NCBI GenBank assembly: GCA_019419485.1
Contig: DXZV01000099.1
Location: 1 to 6,503, forward strand
Length of the DNA stretch: 6,503 nucleotides
From: Collinsella sp.
GTDB lineage: Bacteria; Actinomycetota; Coriobacteriia; Coriobacteriales; Coriobacteriaceae
Reading direction: 5' to 3'
Shown: positions 1 through 5,266 of the stretch, in pieces
How positions within the stretch are numbered: position 1 is the stretch's first letter
Layout of the letters: the number at the start of each line of letters is the position of its first letter
Program-made: the position numbers and the translations under genes
The notes under the pieces: generated by a model
Told to the model about the DNA's origin: nothing
Seen by the model: only the letters and a program-made list of their open reading frames with translations
Databases searched by the model: none

Positions 1-2227
1 CATGGCGTCCCGCCTCGGCACACACCTTGCACTCGCCCACCTTGAGGTCGGGCTCGTAGTTGGTGGGGCACGTGGGGTTCACGCAGATCTCGAAGGCCTT
101 CTGGCGGAACGGCTGGCACTTAATGCGCGGCGCACCGCACTCGGGGCACACGGCGGCCTCGCCCTCGAGCGGGCTTACCTTGACGCCACTCGGCACCGGA
201 TAGGTCACGTCGCAGTCGGGCCAGCCCATGCAGCCAATGAAGCTGCCGCGGGTCTTGGCGCTCGTCTTCATAACCAGGTCCTTGCCGCACTTGGGGCAGG
301 CGCCCACGCGCGCATCGGCCGTGACGGCGTCGCTGATGGCATCGCCCAGCTCCTGCGTATGCTTGAGCAGCTCGTCGAGCACGCCGGCCAGCAGCGCACG
401 CGAGTGCGTCACGACATGCTCTTCGGTGTCCTCGCCGCGCTCCACGCGGGTCATGTCGCCGTCGAGCTCGCTGGTCATATCGGGGCTCGTGATGCGCGGG
501 GCAAACTGCGACAGCGCGTCGATGATGGCGATACCCAGCTGGCTCGGCTCAACGGGATCATTTTTGAGATAGCGCACGGCATACAGGCGCTCGATGATGC
601 TCGCGCGCGTGGACTTGGTGCCCAGGCCGCGCTTCTCCATCTCCTGCACGAGCTTGCCCTGGCTGTAGCGCGCGGGCGGCTCGGTCTGCTTGGCCTCAAG
701 CTTAATGTCGAACACGTCGACCGTGTCGCCCTGCTCCAGCGGCGGCATCTGCTCGTCGCGCTTGAGTCCGTACGGATACGCCTCGCGGAAGCCCGGAGTC
801 ACGAGCACATCGCCCGAAGCCACGAACGGCTCACCGTTCACGTCGAGCTCGAGCTTGGTGTTCTCGATGGTCGCGGGACCCATAAGCGTCGCCAGGAAGC
901 GACGGGCGATGAGGTCGTAGAGCTTGCGCTGGCCGCCGTCGAGCGTGGACGGATCGCCCTCGCCCGTGGGGTAGATAGGCGGGTGGTCGGTGGTCTCGAC
1001 TTTGCCGCGCGTGGGCTTCATGGGGCCGGCGAGTACCTTTTTGCACACGGGCGCCAGCGCCGGGTTGATCTTTGCCAGGTCGCTCACCACGGCGCCCAGA
1101 TCGAGCGTCGCAGGGTACACGGTGTTGTCGACACGCGGATAGCTGATGAGGCCCGCCATGTAGAGGGACTCGGCGATGCGCATGGTACGTGCAGGTGAGA
1201 TGCCCTCGGCCGCGGCGGCAGCCTGCAGCGAGGTCGTCGCAAACGGCGTGGGCGGCTGCTGCTTGCGGGAGCGCTTGGTCACCGCGGCGACGGTTGCCGT
1301 CGTAGCGCCGTCGACGTGGCCGTACGCCGTCTCGGCAGCATCTTTGTCGGTAAAACGTGTCGTCTTGTGCGCAATCTTAAAGCGGTCATCCTCGGCAGCA
1401 CCCTGAGCGGCACCCATGCCGCGAATCTGCCAATAGTCCTCGGGCACAAACGCCATGCGTTCGCGTTCGCGCTCGACCACCAGGGCGAGCGTCGGCGTCT
1501 GCACGCGGCCGGCGGAGCGCACGTTGCCAAAGCCGCCAAACTTGGCGAGCGTCAGATAGCGCGTGAGCACCGCGCCCCAAATCAGGTCGATGTGCTGACG
1601 GCTCTCGCCGGCGTCGGCCAGATTCTGATCGAGCGAGACAAGATTATCGAAGGCCTGCGTAATCTCGGCCTTGGTAAACGAAGAATACTGGGCGCGGGCG
1701 ACCGGCAAGTCAGGCGCAACCTCGCGCACTTTGTTGAGAGCGTCCGAGCCGATCAGCTCACCCTCGCGATCGAAGTCCGTGGCGATGATGACGCTGTCGG
1801 ACTTTTTAGCGAGGTTCTTGAGCGAACGAATGAGTTCTTTCTCGGCCGGCAGCTTAATGACGGGCGCCCAGGTGAGATAGGGCAGGCTCTCGAGCTTCCA
1901 GCCCTTGATGGAGATACCGTCGGCAAGAAACGGCTTGCGCTTGGTGTCGTACGGCGGGCGGGCCAAGCCATCGGGCAAGTCGGCCGGCAGCATTTCGCCG
2001 TCCTCCGTGACCGAATACCAGCCCAGCTTTTTATCGAACAGCACGCTGTCACAAAAATCGGGCGCCAGGATGTGACCGGCAAGGCCGATGGTCACGCACT
2101 CCTCGCCCTTCCACTCAAAACGGTAGATGGCGGTGTTGTACACCTTGTCCTTTTTGGGTTTGCCCGTGGACAGACGCTCGGCAATCTGACGCGCGGCGTC
2201 GTTTTTCTCGGCGATGATGAGCTTCAA
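1..2227 (-). CDS. topA: Type IA DNA topoisomerase, archaeal-TopA-like, 3' end outside the window
   Basis: This enzyme relaxes negatively supercoiled DNA by cutting one strand through a covalent 5'-phosphotyrosine and passing the other strand. 742 codons are visible and the frame is still open at base 1. The N-terminal Toprim domain opens with LKLIIAEKND (invariant Glu at residue 7) and carries the acidic metal motif DFDREGE at residues 151-157. The catalytic motif SYPRVDN is at 362-368, with nucleophile Tyr363 and Arg365; the usual Thr of PRTD is Val366. Three cysteine clusters follow: C644/C647/C666/C672, C694/C697 with C715/C720, and C733/C736, typical of C-terminal zinc ribbons. The opening and the SYPR-DNTVYP and HPPIYP strings resemble archaeal TopA more than E. 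coli TopA or TopB; this is from memory, not a search. The start is TTG at 2227: an in-frame TAG lies at 2237-2239, and AGGAG sits six bases upstream. It follows hypB by 54 bases on the same strand. The family call is very secure; the subtype is less so. Confidence 0.95.
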   Translation of the reverse strand, partial: MKLIIAEKNDAARQIAERLSTGKPKKDKVYNTAIYRFEWKGEECVTIGLAGHILAPDFCDSVLFDKKLGWYSVTEDGEMLPADLPDGLARPPYDTKRKPFLADGISIKGWKLESLPYLTWAPVIKLPAEKELIRSLKNLAKKSDSVIIATDFDREGELIGSDALNKVREVAPDLPVARAQYSSFTKAEITQAFDNLVSLDQNLADAGESRQHIDLIWGAVLTRYLTLAKFGGFGNVRSAGRVQTPTLALVVERERERMAFVPEDYWQIRGMGAAQGAAEDDRFKIAHKTTRFTDKDAAETAYGHVDGATTATVAAVTKRSRKQQPPTPFATTSLQAAAAAEGISPARTMRIAESLYMAGLISYPRVDNTVYPATLDLGAVVSDLAKINPALAPVCKKVLAGPMKPTRGKVETTDHPPIYPTGEGDPSTLDGGQRKLYDLIARRFLATLMGPATIENTKLELDVNGEPFVASGDVLVTPGFREAYPYGLKRDEQMPPLEQGDTVDVFDIKLEAKQTEPPARYSQGKLVQEMEKRGLGTKSTRASIIERLYAVRYLKNDPVEPSQLGIAIIDALSQFAPRITSPDMTSELDGDMTRVERGEDTEEHVVTHSRALLAGVLDELLKHTQELGDAISDAVTADARVGACPKCGKDLVMKTSAKTRGSFIGCMGWPDCDVTYPVPSGVKVSPLEGEAAVCPECGAPRIKCQPFRQKAFEICVNPTCPTNYEPDLKVGECKVCAEAGRH

Positions 2228-2233
2228 AAGAGG

Positions 2234-2238
2234 CTCCT
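2234..2238 (-). promoter_or_regulatory. Shine-Dalgarno that fixes the TTG start of topA
   Basis: On the minus strand AGGAG is followed by six bases and then TTG at 2227-2225. The SD overlaps an in-frame TAG at 2237-2239, so translation cannot begin further upstream. The TTG codon gives the expected Toprim N-terminus at once, so an internal start would truncate the domain. Confidence 0.8.
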
Positions 2239-2281
2239 ATCTCGTATCTCTGCGGCTACGCCCGCCCGTATGGCGGCCGAC

Positions 2282-2965
2282 TTACGCCCTTGCTTGCTCA
2301 ATCTGCCCGATGAGCCAATCGCACCAGGCATCCATGCCCTCGCCCTTGCGCGCGCTCACGGCAAACCGCGGCGCCTGCGGATTGAGGTCATCGAGTGTCT
2401 TAGTATACCTATCCATGTCAAAATCGAAAGCCGGAGCCACGTCGACCTTGTTGAGCAGCTGCGCGCCGGCGTGTTGGAAGATGCCCGGGTACTTGATGGG
2501 CTTGTCGTCGCCCTCGGGCACCGAGAGAATCATGATGGACAGGTTCTCGCCCAGGTCAAAGTCGACCGGGCAGACCAGGTTACCCACATTTTCGATAAAG
2601 ATGACGTCGATGTTCTCCAGACCGTCGGCCTGGTCGAAGGCGTCGACGGCCTCCATGATCATGTTGCCCTCGAGGTGGCACAGGCCGCCCGTGTTGATCT
2701 GGATGGCGGGCATGCCGGCTTCCTTCATGGTGATGGCATCGACATCCGAGGCGATATCGCCCTCGATGACGGCACAGCGCAGGCCGGCTTTGTCACGCAG
2801 GCGCTCGTTGGTGCCCAGAATCGTAGTGGTCTTGCCCGAGCCAGGGCTCGACAGCACATTGATCACGTAGGTGTTTGTCTCATTAAATCGCTGACGCAGC
2901 TGATCTGCCAGGCGCTCGTTGCGCGACAGAATCGGCGATGCAATATCAATCGTTTTCTCGGCCAT
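2282..2965 (-). CDS. hypB: Hydrogenase nickel-incorporation GTPase HypB
   Basis: HypB is a cytoplasmic SIMIBI-class GTPase. With HypA it delivers nickel to the large subunit of [NiFe]-hydrogenases, and in some bacteria to urease. The 227-residue product has the P-loop SSPGSGKT at 39-46, the acidic switch segment EGDIASDVD at 68-76, and the guanine-specificity motif NKVD at 172-175. The G-domain metal ligands known from E. coli HypB (Cys166, His167, Cys198) correspond to C96-H97 in GGLCHLEG and C132 in ENVGNLVCP. The N-terminus has neither the CxxCGC high-affinity nickel motif nor a His-rich stretch, so this is the short, core-domain form. ATG at 2965 is preceded by AAGGAG with an eight-base spacer. 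It lies 55 bases downstream of hypA on the same strand. Recognition is very secure; the client hydrogenase is not visible. Confidence 0.97.
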   Translation of the reverse strand: MAEKTIDIASPILSRNERLADQLRQRFNETNTYVINVLSSPGSGKTTTILGTNERLRDKAGLRCAVIEGDIASDVDAITMKEAGMPAIQINTGGLCHLEGNMIMEAVDAFDQADGLENIDVIFIENVGNLVCPVDFDLGENLSIMILSVPEGDDKPIKYPGIFQHAGAQLLNKVDVAPAFDFDMDRYTKTLDDLNPQAPRFAVSARKGEGMDAWCDWLIGQIEQARA

Positions 2966-3020
2966 ACTTAGCGCTCCTTACTTTGGCCCCTTTATACCCC
3001 ATCACCAGATGGCTAGCGGG

Positions 3021-3377
3021 CTAATCGTCGGGGGTTTCGATTTCGATACTTGCGATATCGAGCTCGCGGCCGTGCAGTAGGCGCACGTTGGCACCACCAC
3101 ACTGGGGACAGCGACAGTGGAAGCGATCGTGGTCGAAAACCTCGCCGCAGTCCAGACACTCGCTTTGTGGATGGACCTCCTCCACGGCAAGCTCGCAGCC
3201 GCGCGTGAGCGGGTCCTCGTCGCGAAACGTCTCCCACGCAAAGTCGAGCGCCTCGCGCACAACTTCGGTCATATCCCCGATACGCAGCGTTACCAAAACG
3301 GCGCGCGAGGCCCCCGCCCCACGCGCCGCGCGAATCACTGTATCGAGTATGCCGTTGACAATGCCAACCTCGTGCAT
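3021..3377 (-). CDS. hypA: Hydrogenase nickel metallochaperone HypA
   Basis: HypA hands nickel to the hydrogenase large subunit together with HypB. It has a nickel site at its N-terminus and a structural zinc site. The 118-residue product, a normal length for the family, begins MHEVGIVNGI with the conserved Met1-His2-Glu3 nickel-binding start. It contains two CxxC pairs, C74/C77 (CLDC) and C90/C93 (CPQC), which form the zinc finger. The MHE requirement fixes ATG at 3377 as the start. Its SD, GAGGAG, is formed by the last two Glu codons of tatC, and only six bases separate the tatC stop from this ATG, so expression is probably coupled to tatC. hypB follows directly; hypC, hypD, hypE and hypF are not in the window. 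Confidence 0.97.
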   Translation of the reverse strand: MHEVGIVNGILDTVIRAARGAGASRAVLVTLRIGDMTEVVREALDFAWETFRDEDPLTRGCELAVEEVHPQSECLDCGEVFDHDRFHCRCPQCGGANVRLLHGRELDIASIEIETPDD

Positions 3378-3383
3378 ACCGAT

Positions 3384-4175
3384 TTACTCCTCGTCGTCCT
3401 CGTCGTCCGAGAACAGGTCCAGACGGCTCACGAACAGGCCCTCCTTGCCCTCGCGCGCGGTAATGACCACGCGAGCGATGGCGAGCGAAATCTCGTAGAG
3501 CGAGAGCAGGGCGCCATACATGAGACCCAGCGTAACGGGCGAGCCGTCGGGCGTAATCACAGCCGAACCCACGAGCAGGCCTACGTACACGTAGCGCCAG
3601 GCGCTGCGGAAGGCCGCATAGGACACGATGTGGAAAACGGACAGGTAGAAGATGATGAGCGGCAGCTCAAACGCCACACCAAAGCCGATCATAAAGAGCA
3701 GCTCCATGTTGACGTAGTTCTCCAGATCGGGCAACGCCGTAGCGACAGCCGAGGTCTCGCCGATGAGCCACTCAAAGCCCGCCGGGATGATGATGAAGTA
3801 GCAGAAGATGGCACCCAGGAAGAACAGCACCGTCGAGGCGAGCACCGTGGGCACAACCCACTTGCGCTCGTTGGGACGCAGTGCCGGCAGGAAAAATGCC
3901 AGAATCTGCCAGATGATCATGGGCGTGCACATGACCACGGCCATCTTGATGGCAAGCGAGAAGCGCAGGCCAAAGCCGCCGAGCGTGGTGGTGATGTAAA
4001 ACTTACCGTCCGGCACAAAGGAGCGGATGGGGTCCTCAAGAATATCGAGCACCACGGGCGTGGCAAAGTACAGCACGATGGCGGCGGCAAACACCGAAAC
4101 GACCACGATGGTCAGGCGGCGACGGAGCTCTCCCAGGTGATCGAAGAGCGGCATGCGCGCAGGTCCGATCGGCAT
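3384..4175 (-). CDS. tatC: Sec-independent protein translocase subunit TatC
   Basis: TatC is the multi-spanning inner-membrane receptor that recognises twin-arginine signal peptides and recruits TatA for export of folded proteins. The 263-residue product has the N-terminal signature FDHLGELRRRL at 11-21 and six expected hydrophobic segments, roughly 22-44, 74-97, 107-131, 158-180, 193-207 and 214-231. Residues matching functional positions of E. coli TatC are visible: Glu16 in HLGEL, Glu103 in ALRPNER, Glu170 in GFGVAFELP and Asp210 in TPDGSP. The C-terminus ends in a cytoplasmic acidic tail, SDDEDDEE. ATG at 4175 shares its A with the tatA stop codon (TAATG), and GGGAGG inside the end of tatA is nine bases upstream. 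An alternative ATG at codon 8 is possible but has a less obvious SD. It belongs to the cluster tatA-tatC-hypA-hypB. Confidence 0.97.
   Translation of the reverse strand: MPIGPARMPLFDHLGELRRRLTIVVVSVFAAAIVLYFATPVVLDILEDPIRSFVPDGKFYITTTLGGFGLRFSLAIKMAVVMCTPMIIWQILAFFLPALRPNERKWVVPTVLASTVLFFLGAIFCYFIIIPAGFEWLIGETSAVATALPDLENYVNMELLFMIGFGVAFELPLIIFYLSVFHIVSYAAFRSAWRYVYVGLLVGSAVITPDGSPVTLGLMYGALLSLYEISLAIARVVITAREGKEGLFVSRLDLFSDDEDDEE
3387..3392 (-). promoter_or_regulatory. hypA Shine-Dalgarno embedded in the last tatC codons
   Basis: GAGGAG on the minus strand encodes the last two Glu residues of TatC, and with a nine-base spacer (including the tatC TAA) it positions ribosomes at the hypA ATG. 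This layout favours reinitiation or translational coupling between tatC and hypA. Confidence 0.7.
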
Positions 4176-4747
4176 TACTCATCGCCTCCCTTCGGGGCGT
4201 CGGCGGCAGCAGCCTCGGCATCGTCCTCGACCTCGAGCTCGCGAGCGAGCTGGTCGACGACGGCCTTGCGCTTGCGGGGACGACGGGCGTAGAGGTCAGC
4301 CGTCGTGGGCTCTGCCGGCTCGGGCTCGGGCTCTGCAGCAGGCTCGGGCTCGACGGCAGCAGCAGGCTCTGTACCCTCGGCCTCATCAACAGCGCCTTCG
4401 CCCTCAGCGGCACCCTCGCTTGCAGCCTTCTCGGCAGCAAGGCGGGCACGGCGCTCGGCGAAGGTCTCCTTCTTTGCTGGCGCAGCCGTCTCGGCGGCTT
4501 CCTCGTCCGCATCGGAATCGTCGTCGATCGCAGCGGCCTTCTTGGGCTTGACCGGCGCCGACGCGGCCTCGCTTACCGGATCGATAATCTCGGACTGAAC
4601 AACGGCCGTCATCTTTTCCTGCGTCTCGCGGAACTGACGGATGGCACGGCCGATCGTGCGGCCCATCTGCGGGAGCTTATCCGGGCCAAACAGCAAAAAG
4701 CCGAAGACCACGATGATCGCGAGCTCACCCTCTCCAATACCAAACAC
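4175..4747 (-). CDS. tatA: Twin-arginine translocase TatA/TatB-family subunit with long acidic tail
   Basis: TatA-type proteins oligomerise to form the passage for folded substrates, while TatB-type proteins pair with TatC in the receptor. The 190-residue product begins (V/M)FGIGEGEL, has one N-terminal membrane segment at about 8-20, the hinge FGPDKLP at 20-26, and an amphipathic helix at about 27-50. The FLLFG hinge looks TatA-like, whereas Glu8, the GP hinge and the segment MTAVVQSEI look TatB-like, so it may be TatB or a bifunctional protein. Residues 60-190 form an unusual low-complexity tail rich in Ala, Glu and Pro (EPEPAAEPEPEPAEP near 133-147), with a basic patch RRPRKRK at 155-161. 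I chose GTG at 4747 because GGAGG lies five bases upstream and the family starts at MFxIG. An ATG at 4792 would add 15 atypical, non-hydrophobic residues and translate through a hairpin. It overlaps tatC by one base. Confidence 0.92.
   Translation of the reverse strand: MFGIGEGELAIIVVFGFLLFGPDKLPQMGRTIGRAIRQFRETQEKMTAVVQSEIIDPVSEAASAPVKPKKAAAIDDDSDADEEAAETAAPAKKETFAERRARLAAEKAASEGAAEGEGAVDEAEGTEPAAAVEPEPAAEPEPEPAEPTTADLYARRPRKRKAVVDQLARELEVEDDAEAAAADAPKGGDE
4308..4371 (-). repeat. Short direct repeats encoding the Glu-Pro tail of TatA/B
   Basis: Within the tail region, the plus-strand unit GGCTCGGGCTC occurs at 4317-4327 and again at 4341-4351, with further partial copies (GGCTCT, GCAGCAGGCTC) around them. 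On the coding strand they give alternating Glu-Pro and Ala-Glu-Pro runs. Such imprecise short repeats can expand or contract by slippage, so tail length may vary among relatives. Confidence 0.6.
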
Positions 4748-4759
4748 ACATACCTCCAA

Positions 4760-4779
4760 GGCTCGATGTGAGTCGAGCC
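4760..4779 (-). promoter_or_regulatory. Hairpin directly upstream of the tatA ribosome binding site
   Basis: The minus strand can form a perfect seven-base-pair stem, GGCTCGA paired with TCGAGCC, around the six-base loop CTCACA. The stem ends two bases before the tatA SD GGAGG (4753-4757). It lies in the presumed 5' untranslated leader if tatA starts at GTG 4747. No U-run follows, so it is unlikely to be a terminator. A role in ribosome access or mRNA stability is inference. Confidence 0.5.
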
Positions 4780-4828
4780 CGCACCGCGCCATTCGGCCGG
4801 AACTCGTCTATTCATTCGGTCAAGTATA

Positions 4829-4856
4829 GCGCCCGGACGCCAAAACGTCCGAGCGC
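4829..4856 (-). terminator. Eleven-base-pair hairpin after the STAS gene; terminator-like without a strong U-tract
   Basis: Arms 4829-4839 and 4846-4856 are inverted repeats around a six-base loop (TTTTGG on the minus strand). Read as minus-strand RNA, all eleven pairs form, with one G-U wobble. Read as plus-strand RNA, that position is a C-A mismatch, which favours a role in the minus-strand transcript. It is 45 bases after the STAS stop codon. The bases that follow, TATACTTGACC, form only a poor U-tract, so this could be a weak or factor-dependent terminator, or a 3' stabilising structure. Confidence 0.45.
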
Positions 4857-4900
4857 ATCACAAACATATGCCAAACGGCACGCCCTTTTGGGGGCCAAGA

Positions 4901-5215
4901 TTATGCAGCGGTGATCGAAATCTCCTGGTCGACACCCAACAGCTGAACCACGCGCATCACCGGGGGCTGCACATTGATGCAGCTAAAGCGCTTGCCGTGG
5001 TCGACCGCGTGGTGCGCGGCGCCCACGAGCACGCCAATGCCCGTCGAATCGATGTAGCTCACCTGGGCAAAATCGAGCTCAACGGCCTCGGTGGGCTGCT
5101 CGAGCGCCAGGTCGATGGCATTGCGCAGGCTATCGGCGTTAGAGATATCGATCTCGCCGGTTACCTTAATGGTGTAGAGCTCTGGCGTGGGGTTGGTGGA
5201 AATACCCAAATCCAT
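4901..5215 (-). CDS. STAS-domain protein, anti-sigma factor antagonist family
   Basis: Proteins of this family (SpoIIAA, RsbV and relatives) bind an anti-sigma-factor kinase and free a sigma factor, and are switched off by serine phosphorylation. The 104-residue product is a single STAS domain of usual length. TIKVTGEIDISNA at 15-27 matches the first strands, and YIDSTGIGVLVG at 54-65 is the phosphorylation loop, with Ser57 aligning with the phosphorylated serine of SpoIIAA (Thr58 is adjacent). No RsbW/SpoIIAB-type kinase or sigma-factor gene is in the window, so the partner and regulon are unknown. ATG at 5215 is preceded by AAAGGAG with a seven-base spacer. It follows the aminotransferase by 51 bases on the same strand and may share its transcript; a hairpin follows its stop. 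Confidence 0.93.
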   Translation of the reverse strand: MDLGISTNPTPELYTIKVTGEIDISNADSLRNAIDLALEQPTEAVELDFAQVSYIDSTGIGVLVGAAHHAVDHGKRFSCINVQPPVMRVVQLLGVDQEISITAA

Positions 5216-5266
5216 GTATACGCTCCTTTACGTATCGAAAGTGCGGATAGTACGGGAAGCCGCGCG

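Noticed and set aside
2..1198. Long open frame of 398 codons on the plus strand
   Set aside because: It is antisense to the topoisomerase, whose frame carries clear Toprim, active-site and zinc motifs. The plus-strand product is a low-complexity run of Ala/Arg/His/Leu typical of the complement of GC-rich coding DNA.
1316..2971. Plus-strand open frame of 551 codons
   Set aside because: It spans the topoisomerase N-terminus, the intergenic gap and all of hypB in antisense. No recognisable domain is seen, and it crosses two genes with strong motifs.
3117..4292. Plus-strand open frame of 391 codons
   Set aside because: It is antisense to hypA, tatC and the end of tatA. Its charged His/Arg/Asp-rich product fits mirror-strand codon bias.
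4228..4570. Possible separate repeat element or mobile sequence in the Glu/Pro-coding region
   Set aside because: The repeats are short, imprecise and in frame with tatA, with no inverted ends or target duplication; they are part of the protein tail.
4748..4792. Earlier ATG start at 4792 for tatA (15 more residues)
   Set aside because: The added residues (MARCGLDSHRALEVC) are unlike any TatA/B N-terminus, no SD precedes that ATG, and the GTG at 4747 has GGAGG at proper distance and gives the family start.
4793..4820. TTGACC as a -35 box for tatA (minus strand, 4817-4822)
   Set aside because: It matches TTGACA at five of six positions, but no -10-like hexamer lies 15-19 bases downstream (the region reads TTCCGG and GC-rich bases).
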